A stretch of DNA of 64,000 bases from Flavobacterium sediminilitoris (GTDB lineage: Bacteria > Bacteroidota > Bacteroidia > Flavobacteriales > Flavobacteriaceae): NCBI RefSeq assembly GCF_023008245.1, contig NZ_CP090145.1, positions 558,001-622,000 of the forward strand. The letters are read 5' to 3'. The position numbers and the translations under genes are program-made. The stretch's first letter is position 1. Each line of letters opens with the position of its first letter. Below are positions 34,279-43,335 of this stretch, in pieces. The notes below the pieces were generated by a model. The model made no database searches. It saw only the letters and a list, made by a program, of their open reading frames with translations, and had not been told where the DNA came from.

Positions 34279-34830
34279 TTATCTTTCTCTTCCACCGTCT
34301 AAAATTTCTTGCCAATCTTTTAGCTCTAACCATTTGCCTTCATAGCACAATTTAGCTTGTCTTGGCCATGTTCCTGGATCATGAATTTGGAAACGCTCAC
34401 CTGCTTTTAATAAAATTTCTTTACATCTATCTACAGAGGTTTCTGATAATGACTTCCATGTTAAAATTCCTGAAGTTTTAAACAATTCTTCTATTTTTGG
34501 ACCTATTCCTTCAATTATTTTCAAATCATTTTCATTAATTTTCTTTCCAAAAACCTCTTTTACTGCTTCTGCGTTAAAAGGTAGAATTGTTGGTTTAGAG
34601 ATACTTTCAGTAAATGAAGATCGTTTATTATTTGAGATTTCTCCCATTTGAGATCGTAATTTATCCATATCCAATCTTAACTGTGAATTTCTTCTATTAC
34701 AGCTATCTAAATCATCTTTTATAGAATCGTAATCTTCATTTTGTTTTGAAAAATTTTTCCCTAATAAGTAGCCTAATATTCCACAAATTATACCAACTAA
34801 AGCTGGAATTAAAAAACAAGGTAAATTCAT
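34279..34830 (-). CDS. membrane-anchored protein with helix-hairpin-helix domain
   Basis: 183 residues. One N-terminal membrane segment (FLIPALVGIICGILGYLLGK) is followed by a short coiled coil (residues ~35-65, RNSQLRLDMDKLRSQMGEI). An HhH-type domain comes next, LKIIEGIGPKIEELFKTSGI (residues ~103-122), with TWKSLSETSVDRCKEILLKA after it. The end, DPGTWPRQAKLCYEGKWLEL, is shared by flavobacterial relatives. HhH domains of this 'eGIGPKieelL' kind can bind DNA or proteins; the role is unknown. The gene lies 26 bp downstream of an OmpA-type gene and is probably co-transcribed. Confidence 0.75.
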   Translation of the reverse strand: MNLPCFLIPALVGIICGILGYLLGKNFSKQNEDYDSIKDDLDSCNRRNSQLRLDMDKLRSQMGEISNNKRSSFTESISKPTILPFNAEAVKEVFGKKINENDLKIIEGIGPKIEELFKTSGILTWKSLSETSVDRCKEILLKAGERFQIHDPGTWPRQAKLCYEGKWLELKDWQEILDGGRER

Positions 34831-34856
34831 AATTTTATATGTTAGTTAATATGTTT

Positions 34857-35795
34857 TTATTTTATAGTAACCTCAGTTCTTCTATTTTTTGCTCGTCCAA
34901 CATTTGTATTATTATCCGCTATCGGCTTTGTTGACCCTCTTCCATAAGCTTCCATTTTTTCTTCAGAAATACCATTGGTAATAAAATATTTTTTAGCAAA
35001 ATTTGCTCTTTCTTCTGAATAGAACAAATTAGTATTTCTAGGTCCTACAACATTATCTGTATGTCCTTCAATAATAATTTTAGAATCTTTAACATGATTT
35101 AAATAATCTACAATAGTAGCTATCTTTTGCTTATCTCCTTCGCTTAATTCAATTGTTGCTTGTCCGGTATTGAAATATAAAACTAACGGATCTGCATTGA
35201 TTTGATTCTTAACAACACTCCAGTTCTCAGTTGATGCTTCATTTTCATCAACTTCTAGCCATTCAAAAGAAGCGGCATTAAATATTGTATCATTTCTAAA
35301 AACAGGATCATTTTCATTTAATTCTCCAAACAATTCTAATTTTCCTTCAGGAATACCTTGTTCTACTAAATAGTTTTTAATACCATTTGCTCTTGCTAAT
35401 CCTAGATTTGGAAAAATCGAATTATTTACCTCATCTGAAGTATAAAATCCTTTTATATGAAATTTTGAAGATGTTTTTCCTAATTGTTCTTTTAATTTAG
35501 AAATTCCAAGATTAATGGAGTCTGAGATAGGGAGTAAAAGATTAAAGTTTGATTTATTAAAAAGAAAATTATCGGAACAATTAAAATCTAACTCTTTTCC
35601 TTTAAATCCAAATCCTTTATTAATTTCTACCGAATTAGAATTTGTTAAGTCTATACTTTCTTTTTCTATTGTTTCCTTTGTATCAATGTTATTATTAAGC
35701 ACATTATAACAATCACAACAGTATATTATATATAACCAAGTACCTAAAAGAATTGTAAATACTATTCCAAGTAGGTAAACTGCTTTTTTGGACAT
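34857..35795 (-). CDS. OmpA-family peptidoglycan-binding protein
   Basis: 312 residues. An N-terminal membrane segment (VYLLGIVFTILLGTWLYIIY) is followed by a CC-containing linker and a degenerate OmpA-like region (residues ~70-190; KGFYTSDEVNNSIFPNLGLA). A canonical OmpA C-terminal domain covers ~200-312: LYFNTGQATIELSEGDKQKI, IIEGHTDNVVGPRNTNLFYS, and GRAKNRRTEVTI. It should sit in the envelope and hold peptidoglycan. The promoter element at 35818-35825 supports the ATG. It is followed by the HhH gene in the same operon. Confidence 0.83.
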   Translation of the reverse strand: MSKKAVYLLGIVFTILLGTWLYIIYCCDCYNVLNNNIDTKETIEKESIDLTNSNSVEINKGFGFKGKELDFNCSDNFLFNKSNFNLLLPISDSINLGISKLKEQLGKTSSKFHIKGFYTSDEVNNSIFPNLGLARANGIKNYLVEQGIPEGKLELFGELNENDPVFRNDTIFNAASFEWLEVDENEASTENWSVVKNQINADPLVLYFNTGQATIELSEGDKQKIATIVDYLNHVKDSKIIIEGHTDNVVGPRNTNLFYSEERANFAKKYFITNGISEEKMEAYGRGSTKPIADNNTNVGRAKNRRTEVTIK

Positions 35796-35817
35796 AACTT
35801 TTAGTTTTGATTAATCT

Positions 35818-35825
35818 CAAAATTA
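35818..35825 (-). promoter_or_regulatory. TAATTTTG -7 element
   Basis: TAnnTTTG on the minus strand 23 bp upstream of the ATG at 35795. Confidence 0.5.
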
Positions 35826-35889
35826 TAAAAATTTAACAAAAAAACAATTATAAAAACCTAAAAATTAACAGTTTAAGAAAAATAACAAA

Positions 35890-36366
35890 TTAGAAGTTTA
35901 AAAAATAAATGGAAATAGTTAGGATTGTAGCAAAAACTACCCATGCAATATAGGGAATAAATAATTTTCCAGCAGTATTATCTATCTTCTTGAAAACCAA
36001 ATATGTTTCATAAATAATTAACAGTAAAAGTACTATTTCTAGTAATGCAAGTAAAATATTCTGCAATCCAAAAAACAAATAGGTCCATAAAAGGTTTAAT
36101 AATAATTGAATCGTAAAAAGGAAAAGTCCTTTTTTTACTAATTCTTTATTTTCTTCTAATTTATCCCAAACCAATCCAGCAGCAATTCCCATCATTACAT
36201 ACAAAATTGTCCATACTGGAGCAAAAACCCAATTTGGAGGGTTAAAAAATGGTTTTTTAATAGTTGGATACCAAGTTGTTATACTGCTTTGAGTAATTAA
36301 ACTCGATAAATAACCAACTGCTAAACAAATAACTACTATATATACAATTCTTAAAGACTTACTCAT
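35890..36366 (-). CDS. tspO: TspO/MBR family protein
   Basis: 158 residues with five hydrophobic helices. Family motifs: WYPTIKKPFFNPPNWVFAPV and WTILYVMMGIAAGLVWD (the PxW...W-LY region), then LLLNLLWTYLFFGLQNILLA. Bacterial TspO proteins bind tetrapyrroles and respond to oxygen, light or oxidative stress; ligand and role here are not shown by the sequence. Divergent from mvaD. Confidence 0.92.
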   Translation of the reverse strand: MSKSLRIVYIVVICLAVGYLSSLITQSSITTWYPTIKKPFFNPPNWVFAPVWTILYVMMGIAAGLVWDKLEENKELVKKGLFLFTIQLLLNLLWTYLFFGLQNILLALLEIVLLLLIIYETYLVFKKIDNTAGKLFIPYIAWVVFATILTISIYFLNF

Positions 36367-36546
36367 TCTGTTTTATTTTGAAACAAATTAACGAATAAAC
36401 TGAGAAAGTAAAGAATATTATTTTATTAAAAGGCGTATTCTTATTTTCATCTTAAATAAAGAAATAAAAAACATTCTCAACAATGTCTAATTTTTGACAA
36501 ATGATAATTTCTTAAATAAAGTCGGAAAGGAGTTAATCAAATTTGG

Positions 36547-36554
36547 TATTTTTG
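36547..36554 (+). promoter_or_regulatory. TATTTTTG -7 element of mvaD
   Basis: TAnnTTTG 15 bp before the ATG at 36570. It lies inside the longer TTG-started frame and so favours the ATG start. Confidence 0.5.
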
Positions 36555-36569
36555 CTAAAAATTACACCT

Positions 36570-37664
36570 ATGTTTTCCGAGAAAGATTTTATTGCTTCTA
36601 ATTATTCAGAAATTAACAATGCTACTTTTCAATATAGTGCTCCAAGTAATATTGCATTAGTAAAATATTGGGGGAAAAAAGAAAATCAAATTCCTGCAAA
36701 TCCTTCTATCAGTTTTACTTTAAATAATTGTAAAACAATTACAAAGCTTTCTGTAGAAAATAAAAAATCAATCATAAATAATTCATTAGAGAACAAAATT
36801 TCATTTGATTTATTTTTCGAAGGAAAACCAAAAGAAAGTTTCAATCCTAAAATTGAAAAATTTTTAGAACGAATTCTCGTTTATTGTCCATTTTTAAACG
36901 ATTATCATTTAACCATTCATACTGAAAACACTTTTCCTCACAGTTCAGGAATTGCTTCTTCTGCATCAGGAATGGCTGCTTTGGCTATGAACATAATGAA
37001 TCTTGAGAAAGAATTATCTCCATCAATATCAGATGATTATTTTTATTCAAAAGCGTCTTTTTTGGCGCGATTAGGAAGTGGAAGTGCTTGTAGAAGTATA
37101 AAAGGAGAAGTTGTGATTTGGGGGAATCACAAAGAAGTTTCTAACAGTTCTGATTTATTTGGAGTAGAATTTTCAAATATCCATTCTAATTTTAAAAATT
37201 ATCAGGATACCATTTTATTAGTCGATAAAGGAGAGAAACAAGTTTCAAGCACAGTTGGACACAATCTTATGCATAATCATCCTTATGCTGAAAAAAGATT
37301 TGAACAAGCGCATGAAAATCTTTCAAAGATAAAAGACATATTATCTACTGGAAACATTTCCGAATTTATTAAAATTGTAGAAAGTGAAGCTTTAACATTG
37401 CATGCTATGATGATGACTTCAATGCCATACTTTATTTTAATGAAACCCAACACTCTTGAAATCATTAATCGTATTTGGAAATTTAGAAACGAAACTCAAA
37501 TTCCTGTTTGCTTTACATTAGATGCTGGAGCAAATGTTCATATTTTATATCCTGAAAATGTGAAAGAAGAAGTTTTACATTTTATTAAGAATGAATTAGT
37601 TGACTATTGTCAAAATGAACAGTATATTTGTGACCAAATTGGCAATGGTGCAAAATCCATTTAA
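36570..37664 (+). CDS. mvaD: diphosphomevalonate decarboxylase
   Basis: 364 residues from the ATG at 36570 (MFSEKDFIASNYSEINNATF). GHMP-kinase fold with the mevalonate-diphosphate-decarboxylase signature SAPSNIALVKYWGKKENQIP (residue ~24), the ATP loop HSSGIASSASGMAALAMNIM (residue ~122) and GSGSACRSIKGEVVIWG (residue ~160; the Arg and substrate region). It makes isopentenyl diphosphate from mevalonate 5-diphosphate with ATP. It heads a run with a mevalonate-kinase-like gene and a prenyltransferase. Confidence 0.95.
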   Translation: MFSEKDFIASNYSEINNATFQYSAPSNIALVKYWGKKENQIPANPSISFTLNNCKTITKLSVENKKSIINNSLENKISFDLFFEGKPKESFNPKIEKFLERILVYCPFLNDYHLTIHTENTFPHSSGIASSASGMAALAMNIMNLEKELSPSISDDYFYSKASFLARLGSGSACRSIKGEVVIWGNHKEVSNSSDLFGVEFSNIHSNFKNYQDTILLVDKGEKQVSSTVGHNLMHNHPYAEKRFEQAHENLSKIKDILSTGNISEFIKIVESEALTLHAMMMTSMPYFILMKPNTLEIINRIWKFRNETQIPVCFTLDAGANVHILYPENVKEEVLHFIKNELVDYCQNEQYICDQIGNGAKSI

Positions 37665-37700
37665 TTTTGTATCTTTACTTTAAACCTGAATTAAAAACTT

Positions 37701-38639
37701 ATGAAAGGACCCTTATTTTATTCGAAAATATTATTGTTTGGAGAATATGGAATTATCCAAGACTCTAAAGGACTTTCAATACCTTACAATTTTTACAAAG
37801 GAGCTTTAAAAACGGACAAAAATCCTTCAACAGATGCGAAAAACTCTAATATGAGTTTACAAAAATTTGCATTGCATTTAGCTCATTTACAAAAAGAGCA
37901 ACCGGAATTGGTTACTTTTAATTTAGATGCATTAAACGATGACATATCTAATGGAATGTACTTCGACTCAAGTATTCCACAAGGTTATGGTGTAGGAAGT
38001 AGTGGTGCTTTAGTTGCTGCTATATATGATAAATATGCTACAAATAAGGTTACAGTTTTAGAAAACTTAACTCGCGATAAATTATTACAACTTAAAGCCA
38101 TTTTTTCTCAAATGGAATCTTTCTTCCATGGAAAAAGTTCTGGCTTAGATCCATTAAACAGTTATTTAAGTCTTCCAATATTAATCAATTCAAAGGATAA
38201 TATTGAACCGACAGGAATCCCTAGTCAAAGTACACAAGGTAAAGGTGCTGTTTTCTTAATAGATTCAGGTATTGTAGGAGAAACAGCTCCTATGGTAAAT
38301 ATTTTTATGGAAAACTTAAAGGACAATGGATTTCGTAAAATGTTAAAATCACAATTTATCAAACATACTGATGCTTGTGTAGATAATTTTTTACACGGCG
38401 ATATAAAATCATTATTTGAAAACACTAAAAAACTTTCGAAAGTAGTTTTAAGTCATTTTAAGCCTATGATTCCAGAGCAGTTTCATCAAATTTGGCAAAA
38501 TGGAATTGAAACTAATGATTATTACTTAAAACTATGTGGATCAGGTGGTGGTGGTTATATTCTTGGTTTTACTGAGGATATTGAAAAAGCAAAAACATCT
38601 TTAAAAGATTATAAACTTGAAATAGTTTACAATTTTTAA
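37701..38639 (+). CDS. mvk: mevalonate kinase-like GHMP kinase
   Basis: 312 residues. GHMP kinase pattern: SKILLFGEYGIIQDSKGLSI near the N-terminus, the glycine-rich ATP loop PQGYGVGSSGALVAAIYDKY (residue ~95), HGKSSGLDPLNSYLSL (residue ~145) and the C-terminal LCGSGGGGYILGFTE motif. It phosphorylates mevalonate (or phosphomevalonate) in isoprenoid synthesis; the sequence alone does not separate the two. It lies 36 bp after mvaD and is very probably in one operon with it and the downstream prenyltransferase. Confidence 0.85.
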   Translation: MKGPLFYSKILLFGEYGIIQDSKGLSIPYNFYKGALKTDKNPSTDAKNSNMSLQKFALHLAHLQKEQPELVTFNLDALNDDISNGMYFDSSIPQGYGVGSSGALVAAIYDKYATNKVTVLENLTRDKLLQLKAIFSQMESFFHGKSSGLDPLNSYLSLPILINSKDNIEPTGIPSQSTQGKGAVFLIDSGIVGETAPMVNIFMENLKDNGFRKMLKSQFIKHTDACVDNFLHGDIKSLFENTKKLSKVVLSHFKPMIPEQFHQIWQNGIETNDYYLKLCGSGGGGYILGFTEDIEKAKTSLKDYKLEIVYNF

Positions 38640-38707
38640 TAAACTTATTGTTTTTAACAACACTTATTACACTATAGATTTATCTTAAGTGTGCTTTTTT
38701 GATTATT

Positions 38708-39628
38708 ATGCTGACACGGAAATCTAAATTATTTTTAACCAAAATCTTCAGTTTTTTTTCTGTTGTAAGAGGTTATAATATATGGGTAATCGCTCTTGCA
38801 CAATATCTTTCTGCCATATACATTTTAGCACCCGAAGAGAGAGCTATGAACATTCTACTAGATTGGAAAATGTTTTTAATAGTACTTTCATCATCGTTAA
38901 CGATAGCTTCAGGGTATATCATTAATAATTTTTATGATGCAAAAAAAGATCTAATAAACCGTCCTAAAAAGGCAATGATTGACAGACTTGTTAGCCAATC
39001 TACTAAATTAAAAGTTTATTTTGCTATCAATTTTTTAGTCGTAACGTTGGTTAGTTTTATTTCATGGAAGGCCGTATTATTTTTTTCATCTTATATTTTT
39101 TTAATTTGGTATTATTCACACAAACTAAAAAAACAAATTATAATAGGTAATCTTACCGCAGCAGTATTAGCTGTGCTCCCTTTTTTTGGCATCCTAATGT
39201 ATTATAGGAATTTCTATCAAGTTATTTTTGCTCATGCTACATTTTTGTTTCTTATTATTTTCATACGAGAATTAATAAAAGATTTAGAGAATATTGAAGG
39301 AGATTTAGCAAATGAATACAAAACTATTCCTGTTTTGTTTGGAGAATATACTTCCAAAGTTATTATTTCAATAATAACAACTTTAACTATAATTCCTGTT
39401 TACTTCTTGACTGATATATATGATGTGGGTTATATGGATATTTATTTTTATACCAGTTTAATCTTCCTCGTCTTTTTTTTACTAAAATTATGGAAGTCAA
39501 AAGAAAAAACAGACTATTTAAAACTTCATTTTTTACTAAAATTTATAATTGTTTCTGGTGTTTTTTGCATTATTTTAATAGATCCATTAGTTTTGATTCA
39601 TGGAAAAAAACTAATATCTAGTTATTAG
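38708..39628 (+). CDS. UbiA-superfamily prenyltransferase, geranylgeranylglyceryl-phosphate geranylgeranyltransferase-like
   Basis: 306 residues from the ATG at 38708; a TTG 9 bp upstream is unlikely. About eight hydrophobic helices. The first Asp-rich motif is NNFYDAKKDLINRPKKAMID (residue ~80; NxxxDxxxD) and the second REL-IKDLENIEGDLANEYKT (residue ~195). This family attaches polyprenyl chains to membrane lipids or quinones. Flavobacterial members next to mevalonate genes are commonly named digeranylgeranylglyceryl-phosphate synthases after the archaeal enzyme. The true acceptor in Bacteroidota is uncertain; a quinone or carotenoid role is equally possible. Confidence 0.78.
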   Translation: MLTRKSKLFLTKIFSFFSVVRGYNIWVIALAQYLSAIYILAPEERAMNILLDWKMFLIVLSSSLTIASGYIINNFYDAKKDLINRPKKAMIDRLVSQSTKLKVYFAINFLVVTLVSFISWKAVLFFSSYIFLIWYYSHKLKKQIIIGNLTAAVLAVLPFFGILMYYRNFYQVIFAHATFLFLIIFIRELIKDLENIEGDLANEYKTIPVLFGEYTSKVIISIITTLTIIPVYFLTDIYDVGYMDIYFYTSLIFLVFFLLKLWKSKEKTDYLKLHFLLKFIIVSGVFCIILIDPLVLIHGKKLISSY

Positions 39629-39631
39629 TTA

Positions 39632-39639
39632 TATCTTTG
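39632..39639 (+). promoter_or_regulatory. TATCTTTG -7 element
   Basis: TAnnTTTG 17 bp before the ATG at 39657. Confidence 0.55.
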
Positions 39640-39656
39640 CACAAAATATTTAGAGA

Positions 39657-40541
39657 ATGACACGTCATCAGGGAGACAACAACAAGAAGAAAGGAACTTC
39701 TTCAAGACAAGGTGGAACAAAAAAACCTAGTGCTTCAAGGGGGAATGCACCTATTAGAAAAACACCTTCAAAATTTTCTGTAAAACCTACAGAATCAAAA
39801 GCACCAAAAACACCAAAAGCGCCTTCTAATCCAGATGAAATGCGCTTAAATAAATACATTTCTAACTCAGGAATGTGTAGTCGTAGAGATGCTGACATCT
39901 ATATCCAAAGTGGAAATGTAAAAGTAAATGGTGAAGTAGTCACAGAAATGGGATATAGAGTAAAGCTAACAGATACTGTACAATTTGATGGCTCAATAAT
40001 TAATCCTGAAAAGAAAGAATATATTTTATTAAACAAACCTAAAAACTTTTCTACTGCTGGTGATGATGCAAAAGGAGACGGAAATGTTTTAGATTTAGTA
40101 AGAGGAGCAACTAAAGCCAACTTACAGCCTGTAGGTAGAATGGATAAAACAACAACTGGTTTATTATTGTTTACCAATGATACTGATATGGTTAGAAAAT
40201 TTACAACGCCAAATCAACGTTCTTCTAAATTATACCAGGTAACATTAGACAAAAATTTAAGATACGAGGATTTAGAAAAAATTTCAGGAGGATTAACAAT
40301 TGATGAACACAGGGTTTATGTTGAAGAAGTAACATACATTGAAAATGAGCCTAAGAGTGAAATAGGAATTAAAATGAAAACAGCTAATGTAAAAATTGTG
40401 CGAAAAATTTTCGAGCACTTAAAATACAATGTTATCAAATTAGACCGAGTTACTTTTGCTGGATTAACCAAAAAGAATTTACCACGTGGAAATTGGCGTT
40501 TTTTAACTGAACAAGAAATCATTAATTTAAAAAACAGCTAA
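39657..40541 (+). CDS. rluB: RluB/RsuA-family pseudouridine synthase
   Basis: 294 residues. A Lys/Pro/Ser-rich disordered N-terminus (~60 residues, with GGTKKPSASRGNAPIRKTPS) leads to an S4 RNA-binding domain (MRLNKYISNSGMCSRRDADI, ~62-110). The catalytic domain follows, with PVGRMDKTTTGLLLFTND (catalytic Asp of GR(L/M)D, residue ~162) and VKIVRKIFEHLKYNVIKLDR. It isomerises a uridine in rRNA, probably 23S as for RluB; the exact site is not determined. The long charged N-terminal extension is common in Bacteroidota homologues. Confidence 0.88.
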   Translation: MTRHQGDNNKKKGTSSRQGGTKKPSASRGNAPIRKTPSKFSVKPTESKAPKTPKAPSNPDEMRLNKYISNSGMCSRRDADIYIQSGNVKVNGEVVTEMGYRVKLTDTVQFDGSIINPEKKEYILLNKPKNFSTAGDDAKGDGNVLDLVRGATKANLQPVGRMDKTTTGLLLFTNDTDMVRKFTTPNQRSSKLYQVTLDKNLRYEDLEKISGGLTIDEHRVYVEEVTYIENEPKSEIGIKMKTANVKIVRKIFEHLKYNVIKLDRVTFAGLTKKNLPRGNWRFLTEQEIINLKNS

Positions 40542-40600
40542 GAAATTTATTTTCTAATTTAATTTAATAAAGTAAAAAGACTCAGTAGATTAAATCATCA

Positions 40601-40975
40601 ATGAGTACCATTTATATGACTGAGAAAATACAATCTATTGCTTTTCGTTGGTTTGAAGCTTTTAACGCTAAAGACCTTGAAAAATTACTAGCGCTATATG
40701 ACGATGAAGCACAACACTATAGCCCAAAATTAAAAATTCGTCATCCTGAAACTAACGGGTTAATCACAGGAAAAGAAGCAATGCGCTCTTGGTGGAAAGA
40801 TGCTTTCGAAAGATTGCCAAATTTACACTACAAAGCTACTTCTTTAACTGTAAATTCAGATAGGGTTTTCATGGAATACATACGCAAGGTTGAAAATGAA
40901 GAAGACTTGTTTATTGCTGAAGTTTTAGAAATAAAAAATGAAAAAATAATTTCTTCAAGAGTATATCACGGATAA
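40601..40975 (+). CDS. NTF2/SnoaL-like protein
   Basis: 124 residues: MSTIYMTEKIQSIAFRWFEA, NAKDLEKLLALYDDEAQHYS and GKEAMRSWWKDAFERLPNLH fit the cone-shaped NTF2/SnoaL fold used by small isomerases and polyketide-type cyclases and by many uncharacterised proteins. An internal Met at residue 6 is an alternative start. Substrate unknown. It converges with the Old Yellow Enzyme gene across a shared terminator. Confidence 0.78.
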   Translation: MSTIYMTEKIQSIAFRWFEAFNAKDLEKLLALYDDEAQHYSPKLKIRHPETNGLITGKEAMRSWWKDAFERLPNLHYKATSLTVNSDRVFMEYIRKVENEEDLFIAEVLEIKNEKIISSRVYHG

Positions 40976-41009
40976 AAAAATAGCCTTAATTTAAATTAAG
41001 GCTATTTTT
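40976..41009. terminator. bidirectional terminator
   Basis: AAAAATAGCCTTAATTT / AAATTAAGGCTATTTTT, perfect 34-bp palindrome between convergent genes. Confidence 0.85.
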
Positions 41010-42110
41010 TTATTTAGCATTTGAATAATCTGTATATCCTCTTTCTGTTCCTCCTCCAAACAGAGTATGATTATCTGAAATATCACTTAATACTAAATTC
41101 TCTTTTACCCTTATAGGATAATCTGGATTACTAATAAACTTTCGTCCAAAACCAATTAAATCAACTAATTCATTTTCTAACAATGTTTCTCCGTTTCTCG
41201 GTGTTTTATTTCCTGTTGCAATAATTGTATTTTTAAATTTCTTACGTAATTCTATCCTAAATTCTAGAGGAATTTGTGGAGCATCGTCCCAATCGGCTTC
41301 GCATAAATGAATATAAGCAATATCTAAGTCATTTAATTGTTCTACTGCAAGCATTATTGTTTCTAATATCTCTGGATCATTCATATCTTTAAAACTTATA
41401 AATGGTGAAAGACGAACTCCTGTTTTTTCTTTGCCAATTGCTTTGATAATTGCTTTTGTTATTTCAATTAAAAGTTTGATTCTATTTTCTTTATTACCTC
41501 CATATTCATCAGTTCTTTGGTTAGAATTACTTCGTAAAAACTGATCTATTAAATAACCATTTGCTCCATGAACTTCTACCCCATCAAATCCTGCTTCAAT
41601 TGCATTTTTTGCTCCTTGAACAAACTCATTAATTACATTTTTAATATCGTTTTGATTCATTTCTCTAGGCTCTTCAACAGGTACAAATGTTGCATCTCCA
41701 TTTGGAGCGCCATCAAAAATATAAACACTTGTGTCTTTTGCTATTTTTGCAGAAGGAGCAATAGGTTGCAATCCATTTACTTTTGAAGAACTTACTCTGC
41801 CAACATGCCACAATTGTAAAAATATTTTACTTCCAGCTTCATGAACTGCTTTCGTTGTCAATTTCCATCCTTCAATTTGCTCTTGTGTATAAATTCCAGG
41901 TGTTTTAGCATAACCTTTTCCTTGTAATGAAACTTGTGTTGCTTCTGTAATAATAATTCCTGCTGTACTTCTTTGCTTATAATATTCTGCCATTAATACA
42001 TTTGGAACATCACCTGGCTGAGTAGCTCTTGAACGCGTCATTGGCGCCATTAAAAAGCGATTTTTTAATGTATGTCCTTCTAATTTGTAATTACTAAATA
42101 TTTTTTTCAT
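41010..42110 (-). CDS. nemA: alkene reductase, Old Yellow Enzyme family
   Basis: 366 residues from the ATG at 42110 (MKKIFSNYKLEGHTLKNRFL). A longer frame runs upstream only because a dead cupin gene abuts it. FMN-binding TIM-barrel motifs: NRFLMAPMTRSRA, the HVGR stretch (LWHVGRVSSSKVN), VHGANGYLIDQFLRSNSNQR then TDEYGG (residue ~180), and GRKFISNPDYPIRV at the C-terminus. It reduces activated C=C bonds or nitro compounds with NAD(P)H. It is the last gene of the seven-gene AraC-linked operon. Confidence 0.9.
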   Translation of the reverse strand: MKKIFSNYKLEGHTLKNRFLMAPMTRSRATQPGDVPNVLMAEYYKQRSTAGIIITEATQVSLQGKGYAKTPGIYTQEQIEGWKLTTKAVHEAGSKIFLQLWHVGRVSSSKVNGLQPIAPSAKIAKDTSVYIFDGAPNGDATFVPVEEPREMNQNDIKNVINEFVQGAKNAIEAGFDGVEVHGANGYLIDQFLRSNSNQRTDEYGGNKENRIKLLIEITKAIIKAIGKEKTGVRLSPFISFKDMNDPEILETIMLAVEQLNDLDIAYIHLCEADWDDAPQIPLEFRIELRKKFKNTIIATGNKTPRNGETLLENELVDLIGFGRKFISNPDYPIRVKENLVLSDISDNHTLFGGGTERGYTDYSNAK

Positions 42111-42332
42111 TTTTTCATTTTTAAATTCAACAACTCTTCCATCGTTATAATACGATTTTGACTTCCCATTTGACAAGGCTGTCTAAAAATAACGTAATTG
42201 ATGCTTGTAAAAAGGCAATGAATCTCCTGGTTTTAAATGTATTGTCCACACTTTAATTTCATTATTCTCAAATAAAGCTTGAAGTTTATTTATAGACCAA
42301 TAATTCCAGTTTCCAATTGGATTAATATTCAA
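42111..42332 (-). pseudogene. cupin-type gene broken by a TGG-to-TAG nonsense codon
   Basis: From a TTG at 42332 (overlapping the end of the upstream oxidoreductase gene) the minus strand reads NINPIGNWNYWSINKLQALF, EIKVWTIHLKPGDSLPFYKH, QLRYF, TAG (42185-42183), then TALSNGKSKSYYNDGRVVEF. The stop falls where Trp is expected (QLRYFW in comparable cupins). The H-x-H-type core is consistent with a small cupin. The tail after the stop is fused in frame to the reductase start, which explains that gene's spurious extension. Confidence 0.6.
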
Positions 42333-43335
42333 TTACAATTTTACCAATTGTTTTCCCACTTTCTAACAACTTATGTGCTTCTTTTAAATTTTCTACAGTA
42401 AAACTTTTAAATGTATGACTTACTGTAGAAACAATTTGTTCACTATCTAATAAAGCTGATATTTTGTTTAATATATGATGTTGTTCAATCATATCATCTG
42501 TTTGAAACATTGATCTTGTAAACATAAATTCCCAAGAAAAACTCACGCTCTTGCTTTTTAACTTATTAAGTACAATTGGTTCAGACGAACCTGTAATTGA
42601 TGCAATATGTCCTTGTGGCTTTATTAATTCAACCATTATATCCCAATAATCATTTGTATCAACAAAGTCCACAATATAATCTAAGTGTTCAAATCCTGCT
42701 TTACGAACATCATTCATTAAGTCTTTATGATTTACTATATGATCTGCTCCAATTTGCTTACACCAATCTGTTGTTTCGTTTCTCGAAGCGGTTGCTAACA
42801 CTGTCAATCCTGCTATTTTCTTAGCTAACTGAATAGCAACCGAGCCTACTCCACCAGCACCTCCAATAATTAAAATACTTTTCCCTTTATCTTTTTCTTT
42901 TGAAATCCTGATTCTATCAAATAGTATTTCCCAAGCGGTTAAAGATGTTAATGGCATTGCAGCGGCTTCAGTATTACTTATGTTTTTTGGAGCAAAACCT
43001 ACAATACGTTCATCTACTAATTGGTAAGTAGCATTACTCCCTTGTTTTGTAACATCTCCTGCATAAAAAACTTCATCCCCAACCTTAAAAAGAGATACAT
43101 CGTCACCTATTGCTTCTACTATTCCTACTGCATCCCACCCAATGATTTTCGGTTCTGCTAAAACAATATCTTTTGCACTATTCTGCCTTATTTTAAAATC
43201 AACAGGATTTACTGATATAGCATTAATTTTTACTAATATTTCTTTTCCTTTTGGTTTGGGTTTTATTATTTCAAATTCAATAAAACTATCCTCATTTTCT
43301 ATAGGTAATGAGGTTTTAAATCCGATAGCTTTCAT
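42322..43335 (-). CDS. quinone oxidoreductase / zinc-type alcohol dehydrogenase-like protein (MDR family)
   Basis: 337 residues. Groes-like N-terminal domain (VKINAISVNPVDFKIRQNSA) and Rossmann NAD(P)H-binding domain with GGAGGVGSVAIQLAKKIAGL (residue ~155) and LESGKTIGKIVIEY at the C-terminus. It lacks the catalytic-zinc Cys/His set, as in the quinone-oxidoreductase branch of the medium-chain dehydrogenases. It is likely an NADPH-dependent reductase of quinones or unsaturated carbonyls, a fitting partner for the Old Yellow Enzyme downstream. Confidence 0.88.
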   Translation of the reverse strand: MKAIGFKTSLPIENEDSFIEFEIIKPKPKGKEILVKINAISVNPVDFKIRQNSAKDIVLAEPKIIGWDAVGIVEAIGDDVSLFKVGDEVFYAGDVTKQGSNATYQLVDERIVGFAPKNISNTEAAAMPLTSLTAWEILFDRIRISKEKDKGKSILIIGGAGGVGSVAIQLAKKIAGLTVLATASRNETTDWCKQIGADHIVNHKDLMNDVRKAGFEHLDYIVDFVDTNDYWDIMVELIKPQGHIASITGSSEPIVLNKLKSKSVSFSWEFMFTRSMFQTDDMIEQHHILNKISALLDSEQIVSTVSHTFKSFTVENLKEAHKLLESGKTIGKIVIEY

